Shown here in pieces: positions 10,571-21,200 of a stretch of 64,000 bases of DNA. The notes beneath the pieces are model-generated. The model saw only the letters and a list, made by a program, of their open reading frames with translations. It ran no database searches and had not been told where the DNA came from. Position numbers and translations under genes: made by a program. Positions within the stretch are counted from its first letter, which is position 1. The number at the start of each line of letters is the position of its first letter. The stretch covers positions 1-64,000 of the forward strand of contig JAJTFA010000004.1 in NCBI GenBank assembly GCA_021299635.1. The letters are read 5' to 3'. The DNA is from Sphingobacteriales bacterium. GTDB lineage: Bacteria; Bacteroidota; Bacteroidia; UKL13-3.

Positions 10571-11665
10571 TTATCTGGCATGTATAATGGCTATCCTACC
10601 ACTCCCCCCGGCAAGAAAAACTGCACCCCCTTTTTTTGCTTTTTTTACTACATGAAAAGCCTGTGGAAAGTTAACGAACTTATAAAAGTTCACAAAACTA
10701 TTGCCTACCCTGCTGCCTATGGATGTGCCTGACGTTCCAGTAAGAATGACCAAAGGATGAACATAGTTTTTTTCTTCATTTATTACTTCTATTGATGATT
10801 TATATCCATTCGTGTTTTCACGCATATTGATGGGTAATGCAGTTAACTTTTTCAGGGAGCGGATATAGACAAAATTTAATGCTGTGGTTTGTGTATCATT
10901 TACATAATCGCCACCGGCAAAAAACCAATAACGCTTAGAGTGTGCAAAAGAAAAAGTACCCTGACTACTCTTACCTTGTATCATAGGTATGCGGAATTGC
11001 GCCAATTCTTTGCCATGCTTGTTAATGAGTAACATTCTACTTGCGGCACCGCCTGTTACGAAAGCAGCTTTTCCGTTTTTCAAACACCTGAAGCTGCTGC
11101 CGCTGGCTGCAAAAATTGCTTCATCCGCAATAGCTCCTGGAGTTATAGATGAATCTATCTCATGCCATGAGTTGCCACCATCTGTTGTTTTAAGTAATGT
11201 AAATTTGCCGTTTATAGGATCGGCTACCAGCATACCGTTTTTGTCATCCCAGAAATCCATGGCATCAAAAAAATAGGCTGAATCATTTTTTCTAAAAACT
11301 TCCAGCCAGGTTTTCCCTCCATCTATGGTTTTTAATATAATTGCAGGTGTGCCACTGCTCATTACAATGGCCTGTCGGTCATCAAATGCTTCTATATCTC
11401 TGAAGTCTGATTTTACATAACCGGGTATCTGCAACACTTCTATTGTTTTACCACCGTTTATGCTCCGAGCTACCGTGCCTCTGCTGCCGCTAGCCCAAAC
11501 AACGTCATCGTTTACCACAGATAAACCCCTGAATGCTGTTTTTGTTACTATTACACCCGGCTTGATTATATAAGAAGCACTATCAATTAGCTGAATGCGA
11601 TATTGAGCGTTTAGTGTAACCCAAGACATAACGATTAGCAATAAAAGGGTGCTGATTTTTTTCAA
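10571..11665 (-). CDS. Secreted YCF48/BNR-type beta-propeller protein
   Basis: A 364-residue protein with a signal peptide (MKKISTLLLLIVMSWVTLNA then Q). It has repeated propeller blades marked by INGGKT, TIDGGKTW and TTDGGNSW, which are Asp-box-like turns as in YCF48/HCF136-related and BNR-repeat proteins. There is no T9SS sorting domain, so it is probably periplasmic or surface-held by other means. The family is often called an oxidoreductase or photosystem stability-factor homologue, but nothing here shows catalysis. Its start codon is only 20 bp from that of the divergent lipoprotein gene. Confidence 0.7.
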   Translation of the reverse strand: MKKISTLLLLIVMSWVTLNAQYRIQLIDSASYIIKPGVIVTKTAFRGLSVVNDDVVWASGSRGTVARSINGGKTIEVLQIPGYVKSDFRDIEAFDDRQAIVMSSGTPAIILKTIDGGKTWLEVFRKNDSAYFFDAMDFWDDKNGMLVADPINGKFTLLKTTDGGNSWHEIDSSITPGAIADEAIFAASGSSFRCLKNGKAAFVTGGAASRMLLINKHGKELAQFRIPMIQGKSSQGTFSFAHSKRYWFFAGGDYVNDTQTTALNFVYIRSLKKLTALPINMRENTNGYKSSIEVINEEKNYVHPLVILTGTSGTSIGSRVGNSFVNFYKFVNFPQAFHVVKKAKKGGAVFLAGGSGRIAIIHAR

Positions 11666-11673
11666 ACGTTGCC

Positions 11674-11681
11674 TACTTTTG
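11674..11681 (+). promoter_or_regulatory. -7 box 4 nt before the lipoprotein ATG
   Basis: TACTTTTG is an exact TAnnTTTG. Its last base is separated from the ATG at 11686 by four bases (AAGT). With transcription starting about 5 nt after this box, the mRNA would begin at or near the ATG. Confidence 0.5.
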
Positions 11682-11685
11682 AAGT

Positions 11686-12243
11686 ATGATCAAATATACA
11701 TTTTTATTTATGCTTACAATTTTGCTAAGCGGTTGCATTGTTACACAGATAGGATATTTTGAAGTGAATCCTTATGCCACGATTAAATCAAATAAAATAG
11801 ATCAGCCATTGCATGTACGGATCAGTTCGCGCATCATGAATGAGCAAAAACACAATTTTAACGGACTTACCATAGAGGTTACCGATTTGCACAGAAGCCT
11901 TTATTATGCCACACAAAAGGTTTATGCCGATTTGTTTTCAGAGGTAAAACCTGAGCAAAAAAACGATATTGGGTTCTTTGTAGAACTGCAGCAAATGGAA
12001 GCAAAATGGGAAGTGCAGGAAGTACGCAAAAAAGTAGTTGACACCTATGAAACTTTTAATGAAGCGAAATGCACCATATTCTATGCAGGTAATATGTACC
12101 GAAACGATTTGCTGATAAGCCGAGCTGCCGGACAGGTTACAGTAACACAAAGTGAGTTAAATACGCATAGAATTGATGAAGTATACAAAGAAAGCATCAA
12201 GCAGGCCCTATCGGCAATAGCGCAGCAGCATTTCAATCAATAA
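11686..12243 (+). CDS. Hypothetical lipoprotein
   Basis: A 185-residue protein that I do not recognise. A short hydrophobic leader ends in LLSGC, a lipobox, so the mature protein should be lipid-anchored at Cys17. The rest is a mixed alpha/beta domain with basic and acidic residues (QQMEAKWEVQEVRKKVVDTY) and no catalytic motif. It is divergent from the propeller gene and sits upstream of hpt with a 54-bp gap. Confidence 0.65.
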   Translation: MIKYTFLFMLTILLSGCIVTQIGYFEVNPYATIKSNKIDQPLHVRISSRIMNEQKHNFNGLTIEVTDLHRSLYYATQKVYADLFSEVKPEQKNDIGFFVELQQMEAKWEVQEVRKKVVDTYETFNEAKCTIFYAGNMYRNDLLISRAAGQVTVTQSELNTHRIDEVYKESIKQALSAIAQQHFNQ

Positions 12244-12297
12244 TAAAATTGTAATTTATGTGTGAGTTGGTAAATTGCCCGCTCAATTTCAAAATCC

Positions 12298-12837
12298 ATG
12301 CCTACCATTACAGTTCACAACAGAATATTTGAACCGTTTATTCAAGCAGATATCATAGCTAAACGCGTTTCGGTTATTGCCACACAAATGAATCTTCGCT
12401 TTGAAGGCAAAAATCCTTTATTTCTTGCAGTGCTAAACGGAGCCTTCATTTTTGCTGCTGATTTGCTTAGGCACATAGATGTTCAGAGTGAAATATCATT
12501 TGTAAAAATTGCGAGTTATGAAGGCATGCAAACTACCGGAGACGTTAAAGAGTTGATAGGATTTACTGAAAAGCTATCCAACAGACATGTTGTGATACTG
12601 GAAGATATTATTGATACAGGGATGAGCATGCAACATATTTTAAAGCAGGTTGAAGCACAAAAACCAGCCTCAGTTAGCGTTGCCACACTATTGCTTAAAC
12701 CATCATCGCTTAAAGTACCGGTTAAAATTGATTATACAGGTTTTGAGATTGAGAGTCGCTTTGTGTTGGGCTATGGAATGGATTACGATGGCATTGGCAG
12801 GAACTTGCCTGAAATTTATGCAGAAAGAATAGATTAA
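12298..12837 (+). CDS. hpt: Hypoxanthine phosphoribosyltransferase
   Basis: A 179-residue purine-salvage enzyme that transfers ribose phosphate from PRPP to hypoxanthine or guanine. The PRPP-binding loop VVILEDIIDTGMSM near residue 100 is diagnostic of type I phosphoribosyltransferases. LNGAFIFAADLLRHI near the N terminus and VLGYGMDYDG near the C terminus fit HPRT. It is followed after 61 bp by adk, and the two may form one purine-nucleotide operon with obg. Confidence 0.92.
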   Translation: MPTITVHNRIFEPFIQADIIAKRVSVIATQMNLRFEGKNPLFLAVLNGAFIFAADLLRHIDVQSEISFVKIASYEGMQTTGDVKELIGFTEKLSNRHVVILEDIIDTGMSMQHILKQVEAQKPASVSVATLLLKPSSLKVPVKIDYTGFEIESRFVLGYGMDYDGIGRNLPEIYAERID

Positions 12838-12898
12838 ATAACTCAATAAACAAGTATTTTCATTTTCTTCGCAGAAACAATTAATACCAAAGAAAGCC

Positions 12899-13831
12899 AT
12901 GTTAAATATTGTATTGTTTGGCCCTCCTGGAGCAGGTAAAGGCACACAATCAGCCAGATTAATAAGCAAATACGCACTTGTTCACCTATCAACAGGTGAT
13001 ATTTTTCGTGCAAATATTAAAAACCAAACCACATTGGGTACCCTTGCGAAAAGTTATATTGATAAAGGGAAACTGGTTCCTGATGAAGTAACCATACAAA
13101 TGCTGGAATCGGAATGCAACAAGCATCCAAAAGCCAAAGGCTTTATTTTTGATGGATTTCCCAGAACACATGCGCAGGCAGCTGCATTGGATAAATTTTT
13201 AAGAAGTAAAGGGACACGCATAAATATGATGCTTGCATTGGAGGTGGAAGAAGAGGAATTGCGTAAACGTTTGCTTTTACGCGGTAAGGAAAGCGGCCGT
13301 GCAGATGATCAGGACCCATCAGTTATACAGAAAAGAATAGATGTTTACAACGCTGAAACCATGCCTGTTAAATCATACTATAACGCTCAGCGGAAATATT
13401 TTGGTGTAGATGGTATTGGTGATATTGACGAGATATTTGAAAAACTTTGTGAAATTATTAATGCGAAACCCTTAACAGGTAAACCAAAAATTAAAAAAGC
13501 GGCTTCAAACAAAAAACAGGCAAAGAAAAAAAGCACAGCGGCACCTAAAGCCTCGATAAATAACAAAGCGTCTAAGAAGGCAAAGAAGAAGAAAGCAGTA
13601 AGCAATAAAAAGTCAAAGACAAAATCTGCTGCTAAAACCACTGTTAATAAAAAGAAGGCTAGCAAAAAATCGGTAAAGAAGGCAGCTAAAAAAGCCATAG
13701 TAAAAAAAGTAAAGGCAAAAAAGCCGGCAAAAAAATCAGCAACAAAAGCGAAGCCTAAAAAATTGGGGAAGAAAAAAGTGGTTAAGAAAAGTGTATCAAA
13801 GAAGGCTCCTAAAAAAAATAAGAAGAAGTAA
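12899..13831 (+). CDS. adk: Adenylate kinase with a histone-like Lys/Ala tail
   Basis: Residues 1-190 are a complete short-form adenylate kinase (AMP + ATP to 2 ADP): P-loop GPPGAGKGT at 8-16, LSTGDIFR, the AMP-binding FDGFPRT, and a short lid LRGKESGRADDQD without the zinc finger. From about 192 to 310 the protein becomes a tail made almost wholly of Lys, Ala, Ser, Val and Thr with KKA, AKK and KKAS repeats, much like bacterial histone H1-like proteins. The frame is open throughout and the stop lies 3 nt before obg, so the tail is part of the annotated product. Such a strongly basic tail could bind nucleic acid; that is inference. Confidence 0.9.
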   Translation: MLNIVLFGPPGAGKGTQSARLISKYALVHLSTGDIFRANIKNQTTLGTLAKSYIDKGKLVPDEVTIQMLESECNKHPKAKGFIFDGFPRTHAQAAALDKFLRSKGTRINMMLALEVEEEELRKRLLLRGKESGRADDQDPSVIQKRIDVYNAETMPVKSYYNAQRKYFGVDGIGDIDEIFEKLCEIINAKPLTGKPKIKKAASNKKQAKKKSTAAPKASINNKASKKAKKKKAVSNKKSKTKSAAKTTVNKKKASKKSVKKAAKKAIVKKVKAKKPAKKSATKAKPKKLGKKKVVKKSVSKKAPKKNKKK

Positions 13832-13834
13832 ATC

Positions 13835-14830
13835 GTGCCCGAAAGTAATTTTGTTGATTATGTAAAGATATGCTGCCGCAGTGGTAAAGGCGGTGCTGGT
13901 AATGTGCATTTCCACCGTGATAAGCATACTACAAAAGGCGGACCTGATGGCGGAGATGGTGGCAAAGGTGGGAGCATTATATTAAAAGGCAATAGCCAGT
14001 TGTGGACCTTGTTGCATCTTAAATATCGTAAGCACGTAATTGCAGAAGCAGGCGAGAATGGCGGAGCCAAATTATGTACCGGTGCCGATGGTAAAAATGA
14101 AATTTTAGAAGTGCCCTTAGGAACAGTTGCTAAAGATGCAGAAACAGGTGAAGTTCTTTTTGAAATAAGTACGCATGGTCAGCAAGAAATCCTGTTATCA
14201 GGTGGACGAGGTGGTTTGGGTAATAACAATTTCAAAAGTGCAACACAACAATCTCCCAGGTTTGCGCAACCCGGTGAGCCAGGCAAAGAAGAATGGAAAA
14301 TTCTTGAATTAAAAATTCTTGCTGATGTTGGGTTAGTTGGATTTCCCAATGCTGGTAAATCAACCCTGTTATCTGTGGTAAGTGCTGCCAAACCTGAAAT
14401 TGCAGATTATCCTTTTACCACTCTGGTTCCCAATTTAGGAATGGTATCATACAGGGATTTTAAAAGTTTTGTAATGGCAGACATTCCGGGAATCATTGAA
14501 GGTGCGCATGAAGGCAAAGGCTTAGGTACCCGATTTTTAAGACATATTGAGCGTAATGCCACCCTGCTGTTCTTGATTCCTGCTGATAGTAAGAATATAA
14601 AAGAAGAGTATAAGATTTTAGTAAATGAGTTGAAACTTTACAACAAAGAATTACTAAATAAAAAACGTTTACTTGCCATAAGCAAGTGCGATATGCTGGA
14701 TGAAGAGTTGATGAAGGAGATGAAAAAAGAATTGCCACGCAATGTGCCTCACATTTTCATCAGCTCAGCTACCGGATTAAATATTACAGAGCTTAAAGAT
14801 AAACTCTGGCAAATGATTAACGAGGCCTGA
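13835..14830 (+). CDS. obg: GTPase Obg/CgtA
   Basis: A 331-residue essential GTPase involved in 50S ribosome assembly. Residues 1-160 form the glycine-rich Obg fold ([23 protein letters not shown]). The G domain follows: G1 [10 protein letters not shown], switch region [13 protein letters not shown]3 DIPGIIEGA, with SKCD as the base-recognition motif. There is no C-terminal OCT domain, as in many Bacteroidota. The start is GTG at 13835, the fourth base after the adk stop, so adk and obg are almost certainly cotranscribed. Confidence 0.93.
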   Translation: MPESNFVDYVKICCRSGKGGAGNVHFHRDKHTTKGGPDGGDGGKGGSIILKGNSQLWTLLHLKYRKHVIAEAGENGGAKLCTGADGKNEILEVPLGTVAKDAETGEVLFEISTHGQQEILLSGGRGGLGNNNFKSATQQSPRFAQPGEPGKEEWKILELKILADVGLVGFPNAGKSTLLSVVSAAKPEIADYPFTTLVPNLGMVSYRDFKSFVMADIPGIIEGAHEGKGLGTRFLRHIERNATLLFLIPADSKNIKEEYKILVNELKLYNKELLNKKRLLAISKCDMLDEELMKEMKKELPRNVPHIFISSATGLNITELKDKLWQMINEA

Positions 14831-14880
14831 TTATATATCGGTGCAACTCATCAGGCTACTGCTAAAAAAACAACCTATTA

Positions 14881-17800
14881 CTAAAAAGCCCTATTTACCC
14901 CAACTATCCACCGGTAGCGAAGGTATTGGCCATCAACAAAAGGTGTATTGCTTAGGAAAAGAGGGAAATCAACCCTGATGGTTAATGGTTTTATCTCATC
15001 ATGCCTGCCCCAGCGTTTGATGGTTAAAGCGGTACCCCCACCTGCACTCAACATCAAGTTTGTTTCAGCAACCAAATCTTTTATAAGACCAAACTCACCT
15101 TGTTTTAAATTCGCAGAAAGGACACCTGCATCGGCAAACAAATAAGCATCCAAATGCAGATATTCTGAAATTTTGCCAGGCCTAAATGGAACGAGTCTGT
15201 CAAAATCAATTTCCAAATTTACAGCCATGCCACTATTCCCTGAATATAAAAGTAACTGTGAATTATCTTTATTTTTAGGAACCACATAGCCTGCATAACC
15301 TCTGATGTTTAATCCACCACCTGCATGAAAATGATTGACATCTGCACCATAACCCAGCCATGCGGTTGGAATAAAGGCACGCGAACGTATAAACTTGTTA
15401 TCCATCATTTCTTCCGGATTTGCACCTGCCAAAAACAGCCGAGACTCTGGAGCTATATCACTTCCTTCCATCAGTTGTAAAAATGTACGGGTATGAATAT
15501 CCAGTTTACCCATGCGATGATGATTTACCCAATTTATAAACAAGGATGAATAATCATAATCACCAAAGAAGGTAGTACGCATTCCTTCCTTAAAGATACC
15601 ATAACCCTTATCGTAATTATAGTTTCGGGTAAACGCTATATTGATGGTGCTGTTTTGTTGATTGCTTCTCCACTCCTGCGGATAAAGCAGATAATCCAAA
15701 TCGTTGATAGATTCTCTGAGTAAGGATTTTACAAATACCTCAACCACTGTAGATTTTCTAAACTCCCAATCCCACCCTACTCGCGCATATTGCAAGCCTT
15801 CCAACTGTTTTATGTGATAGGTAAAGTTTTGATGCTTAGCCACAGCAGTTTTGTAATAGAAAGTAAAATCAACAGGCCTTCCAGCTCTTAAACTTTCATT
15901 CCTTCCAACAGTAGAATTATACCAAACTGTAGCTGAAATGATATGATGCTTTTGCATATACTGGGCATTAAAGTGCAAACCTGCTTTTACACCGTCAACA
16001 CTATTATACCAAACATCCGGTCTCCAGCGCATATAATAAGCCTTGCGGTTATACGGTTGAGATTTTGCCCAATCAAATTTAAAGGAGTATGGCAATTTAT
16101 TGCTATTATCCAATTGATAGATATCGGCAAGCCTGTAAGTAGGATCAATGATTACGTTTGATATTTTTTTATCTCGAGGCAATGGAATATTGGCTTTATA
16201 GGAAGGATTTAATGCACCCCAACCTTTCCATACCGGTAAGACGGCTGCTTTGGTTTGCTTCAAGAAATAGGTGTTGGGGATGTGGTATTGATAAACGGAG
16301 GAATCTTTGGTAATTACAGTAAAATCAAGTGGCATCTGCATGCTGCCTTTACGGTAAAAATGCAGTTGGGCAGAATCACTATCGGTTCTTCTTATATTCC
16401 ACAATGCATAATCTATGCTTTTGGTAGTTTCCATCCACTGATCAAAGAACCAATTTAAATCAACATGAGTAAATTGAATAATACTGTTTCTAAAATCTTC
16501 GAAATACGGATGTGCCATTTTCCATTGATTAAAATAGTTCTGCATAGCTGCAAGAAAAAGTTCATCACCTAACACATATTGCAGATTATATAACATGGTT
16601 GCAGTTTTATAATACACGTTACCATAACCACCGCCATGGTTAAGTGCTCCATTAAAATCATCGCTGTGGGTATTAAGTGGCATATCGTCACCATTGGAAG
16701 CATCTCTGATATAACCTCTGTAAACAGTTTGATCCATGCGTGTAACCGGAAAAGGATTTTTAGCAGAAGCTTTGAATTCACCAAAAAGGCTGGTCATACA
16801 CCAGTTTGTTAGAAACTGCGTAAACCCTTCATCAAGCGATGCACGATAGGTTTCATTATTCCCTACCATTCCAAAAAACCAGTTATGACCAATCTCATGT
16901 GCAAACAAACCATAATACCCCGGAGAACTTCCGCCATCCAATGTAAGCATGGGATATTCCATTCCATCGCGTGCATCGGCAACAATCATTTTTGGATAAG
17001 CATATAAACCAATATCTCTTGAATATACTTTTATAACGCTTGCGCAAAATGCGGCTGCATCCTGCCAGCCGGAGGCGTGCGGCTCTTGAGCCAGCGCGAT
17101 ACAGGATACCTCACGCCCATCCGATAACGTTATTATTTGCTCTCCAATGCGGTAAGTTGGATCAGTCGTCCATGCAAAATCATGGGTATTAACTGCTTTG
17201 TATTTCCATGTTTTGGTAGTACCATTTGGTTGAATAATAAGAGATGGTTCGCTGTCCCATGGTTTCATTGCAAAGTTTTTTATTTCCAGTTTTTGCAGCA
17301 AGTCATCAGGCAGCACCTCCTGCTTGTTTTGTAAAATACCCGTACCATCCATGATGAACTGATTGGGCAGTGTGAGCTCAACATCATACGAACCAAAGTC
17401 GCCATAAAACTCTTTCCCCAAATGCTGATCGGTTTCCCATCCAAACTTGCGGTCGTAAACACAAATACGCGGATACCAATGCACCACATCATAATGCTTA
17501 TTTCCCCAATTATCTTTAAACAGCTTCATCCGCCTGCGTTGGGTGCCACTATCGTCAAAATAGGTTTTAAACTGTATTTGCACGGCAATATTTTTCCCGG
17601 GAAGCAGTGGTTGTTTTAACTGCACGCGCATAATGCTGAAATCAATACTAAAGGCAGCATCATATTTTATTACGTTAGGGTCAACCGCATACCCTTCCTC
17701 TGCTTTGGGCACTTCGCCTGCTTCAATTATTTTAACATAGCTAATGGTAGTGCCCAATCCTACTGATTCATATTTACCAAATTGCTGCTTAAATCCGTTT

Positions 17801-18105
17801 GCCACATTCAACTGCTCCAGGTAGCTACCTTTTATAAAAGCATTCTGGTATAAATGAAAATAAAGTTCATTGAGTGTATCAGGAGAGTTGTTATAGTAAA
17901 TCAACTCCTGTTCACCAGACACAATATCAGTCTTATCATCAAGGGTAGCTTTGATATAATAATGGACATCTTGCTGCCAGTATCCTTCATATGGTTTGCG
18001 GTTTTTCCAGTAGTATGGGTTTTCTGCAGACCTATAAGCAAAGTTTTGTGACAAGCCATATAAGGTTGTACAACACATCAAAACGGCAAAGGCTATTTTT
18101 TTCAT
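14881..18105 (-). CDS. M1 metallopeptidase fused to an Omp85-like beta-barrel
   Basis: A 1074-residue protein with a signal peptide (MKKIAFAVLMCCTTLYGLSQ). Residues ~40-620 are a gluzincin M1 aminopeptidase: HEIGH near 403-407, then exactly 18 residues to the third zinc ligand in DEGF, and DGMEYP at the exopeptidase position (GxMEN in classical members). From about 690 to the end the sequence alternates like a transmembrane barrel, with an Omp85-type GGLNIRGYAG motif, FADAG, and a C-terminal aromatic (VGVNRAF). The barrel should lie in the outer membrane. The minus-strand box TATCTTGC ends 4 nt before the ATG. Confidence 0.85.
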   Translation of the reverse strand: MKKIAFAVLMCCTTLYGLSQNFAYRSAENPYYWKNRKPYEGYWQQDVHYYIKATLDDKTDIVSGEQELIYYNNSPDTLNELYFHLYQNAFIKGSYLEQLNVANGFKQQFGKYESVGLGTTISYVKIIEAGEVPKAEEGYAVDPNVIKYDAAFSIDFSIMRVQLKQPLLPGKNIAVQIQFKTYFDDSGTQRRRMKLFKDNWGNKHYDVVHWYPRICVYDRKFGWETDQHLGKEFYGDFGSYDVELTLPNQFIMDGTGILQNKQEVLPDDLLQKLEIKNFAMKPWDSEPSLIIQPNGTTKTWKYKAVNTHDFAWTTDPTYRIGEQIITLSDGREVSCIALAQEPHASGWQDAAAFCASVIKVYSRDIGLYAYPKMIVADARDGMEYPMLTLDGGSSPGYYGLFAHEIGHNWFFGMVGNNETYRASLDEGFTQFLTNWCMTSLFGEFKASAKNPFPVTRMDQTVYRGYIRDASNGDDMPLNTHSDDFNGALNHGGGYGNVYYKTATMLYNLQYVLGDELFLAAMQNYFNQWKMAHPYFEDFRNSIIQFTHVDLNWFFDQWMETTKSIDYALWNIRRTDSDSAQLHFYRKGSMQMPLDFTVITKDSSVYQYHIPNTYFLKQTKAAVLPVWKGWGALNPSYKANIPLPRDKKISNVIIDPTYRLADIYQLDNSNKLPYSFKFDWAKSQPYNRKAYYMRWRPDVWYNSVDGVKAGLHFNAQYMQKHHIISATVWYNSTVGRNESLRAGRPVDFTFYYKTAVAKHQNFTYHIKQLEGLQYARVGWDWEFRKSTVVEVFVKSLLRESINDLDYLLYPQEWRSNQQNSTINIAFTRNYNYDKGYGIFKEGMRTTFFGDYDYSSLFINWVNHHRMGKLDIHTRTFLQLMEGSDIAPESRLFLAGANPEEMMDNKFIRSRAFIPTAWLGYGADVNHFHAGGGLNIRGYAGYVVPKNKDNSQLLLYSGNSGMAVNLEIDFDRLVPFRPGKISEYLHLDAYLFADAGVLSANLKQGEFGLIKDLVAETNLMLSAGGGTALTIKRWGRHDEIKPLTIRVDFPLFLSNTPFVDGQYLRYRWIVGVNRAF

Positions 18106-18269
18106 GCAGGCAAGATAACTTTTTAGAAATCATATTTCCACAGGAACAGCTACCAAGATTAATTCAGTCAATAAGTTAAAAGTACAATGCTTGAAAGCAA
18201 TTAATCGTTTTTTTAGCAATACAAACGGAAAGAAATTGATGGAAATTGCTTTATTTGTAGGTAATTTAT

Positions 18270-21200
18270 ATGAAGAAATTATACAATTTAAGCCAAGCTT
18301 TATTTGTAATCCTATTCGGACTTATTGGAACCATGATGCTTCTTACGCATCCTGTTATAAGAAAAAAAATACCCAAGCGAGACCGAATAGAACTTGCCTG
18401 GAAGCAAGAGGCTGAACTTACAGCTGACCCAAGCACAGGCGAAGTGCCCAACGGGCGACTGTATGAAGCCTGGAAGTATATGCAAACATTACTTGTAGGA
18501 TACGGTAAAGCAGCTATAACGGGCGTGCAATGGACAGAAAGAGGGCCAAATAATTGTGGCGGAAGAACTCGCGCAGTATGCGTAGACTTAAATGATCCTA
18601 CCAGAAAGACAATTTGGGTAGGCGGTGTAAATGGCGGTATTTGGAAAACCACTGATATTACAGCTGCGCAACCAATATGGACTGTAACTAATGATTTCTT
18701 TCAGAACCTGGCCATCACGTACATTGAGCAGGCTCCTGCAAATCCACAAGTAATGTACTTTTGCACCGGAGAAGGCAATGGGAATATTGATGCAGCCAGG
18801 GGATTAGGTGTTTGGAAAAGCACTAACGGAGGCAATACATGGACCCAGCTAACGGCAACCAATAATAGCAGCTTCTTTTTTTGTCAGAAAGTTTTTGCGT
18901 TGGGTGCAGGCGATACCGTTTTTGTTGCCACTACAACCGGATTGTACAGGTCAGTAAACGGAGGGACCGCTTTCACCCGCGTTTTAGGAACATCAACAAC
19001 AATTGCATATGATATTGAGCGGGCAGCTAATCGCACGTTATATGCAACTGTTTCAACAGGAGGAAGCAATACAGGTGTCATTCATAAATCCTTTGATGGT
19101 GGTACCACTTGGACTGCACTTACGCTGCCGACTTACCTGAGTGAAAGAGAAATAGAAATTGCACTGGCAGAAAACGATACCAACACAGTTTGGGGTTTGG
19201 TTGAGAACGGGGGCAGAATAGTAGCCATTATTAAAACAGCAAATGCAGGTAGCTCATGGGATACCACAGCTACCCATCCTGTAGATGCTGATGGAGGAGT
19301 ATCTCAAGGAGGATCCGTATGGAAAGATTTTAGCCGCGGACAAGCCTGGTATGACTTATCCATTGCAGTTGATCCTAACAACGCCAATGTTTGCTTTGTA
19401 GGTGGGATAGACCTATTTAAAACATCTAATGGCGGAAGCAGCTGGCAACAAGTTTCTCACTGGTATGGAGGTTTCAGTTTCCAGGAAGTGCATGCCGATC
19501 AGCATTACGCCTTGTTTGAGCCTGGAAACTCCAATGTAATATACTTCACCAATGATGGCGGGATATATCGTTCAAGCAATGCTGCAGCATCCATTCCGGT
19601 TATTGACTCGAAGGAGTATGGCTATAATACCACACAGTTTTATGCATGTGCCATACATCCGGGTGCCGGTGTAAACTATTTTCTTGCCGGGGCGCAGGAT
19701 AACGGATCGCATCGTTTTAACAGTGCCGGTATAAATAGCACTGTTGAGGTAACAGGTGGTGATGGAGCCTTTGTGCACATAGATCAAAATCAACCGCAGT
19801 TTCAGTTTACTTCTTATGTGTATAATAATTACCGCAGATCTACCAATAGCGGGAATAGTTTTAGCAGTATTGATTTTGGCAATACCGGTTCATTCATAAA
19901 TCCAACTGATTTGGATGACACATTGAATGTGTTTTACGGCAACTACAGTACCAATCTTTATTTCCGTTGGAATAATCCTCAATCGGGCAATTCATGGGAT
20001 ACCATTCGTGTCAACACATTTAATGGGAGCGTAACTCATGTTAAGGTTTCGCCTAATAACCTGAGGAGGGTTTATTTTGGAACCAGCAGCGGCCGTGTGG
20101 TAAGAGTTGATAGTGCAACCGCCCCTGCTGCGGCCATCACAGCTTCGCAAATTAATTCTGGAGCAGGTATGCCTACCGGCAGTGTCTCTTGTATCGAAGT
20201 GGAGCGAGGTAATGAAAATCATATTCTGGTAACCTTCTCCAACTATGGAGTAAACAGCGTTTGGGAAACCAGAAATGGCGGAACCAACTGGACCAGTGTT
20301 GAAGGCAATGTACCAGATATGCCAGTAAGATGGGCCTTATTCAACCCAAATAAACCTTGGCAGGCATTAATTGCGACAGAGCTGGGTGTTTGGAGTACAG
20401 ATACATTAAGAGGAACAACTACCGATTGGCAGCCCTCTAACAGTGGACTTGCAAATGTAAGGGTTACACAATTACATATGCGTACTAGTGATAAACTTGT
20501 TATCGCATCAACGCATGGACGCGGTCTATTTTCAAGTGATATTTTTATGAATCCATTTGCAGATTTCAGTTCCAATAAACGAATAACCTACATTAATAAG
20601 CCTATACAGTTTAGCAGTACATCATCAAAGGCAACCAGCTACCTATGGAATTTTGGAGATGGAACCACCAGCACGGCAGCTAATCCTTTAAAAGTATATT
20701 CTACTGCAGGTACTTTTTCAGTAACGCTTACCATTAATGGCGGTGTATCCACAAAAACCATTAGCAATTTTATTACCATTTTGCCTTACAGGGGCATTCC
20801 ATACTTGCTTGCAAATGGTGGCAATTTTGAGGTAAACCCAACAGATTTCGCACCGGAAACAGTTTCGGGAACTGCATTTGTACGCGGTAACTCAACCACG
20901 GCAGGTAAGAGTGGGGTACGCAGCGCCAGCAATGCATGGGTAACAGGCCTAAGCGGTAATTATGCAGATAATACAACAGCCTATTTGTATTCTCCATCTT
21001 TTAACATGACTGCCAGCGGTACCTATAACCTGAGCTTTTATGCCAAAAATATTTTTGAAATAGGATATGATGGCTACCTGTTACAATATAGCCTAAATGG
21101 TGGCGATACATGGACATATCTTGGGAATGCTGTTCAAACCAATTGGTATGATTATGCAAACACTGCGGGCGGAAGACCTTTTCCAACAGGCCAACCATTT

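Noticed and set aside
12899-13831. A possible split of the Lys-rich region into a separate gene
   Set aside because: The frame is continuous with adenylate kinase, no start codon with a plausible upstream signal lies at the junction, and obg follows by 3 nt. I keep it as one protein.
14825-14856. GCCTGAT/ATCAGGC pairing after obg as a terminator
   Set aside because: The loop is long and no T run follows on either strand, so it is not supported as a terminator.
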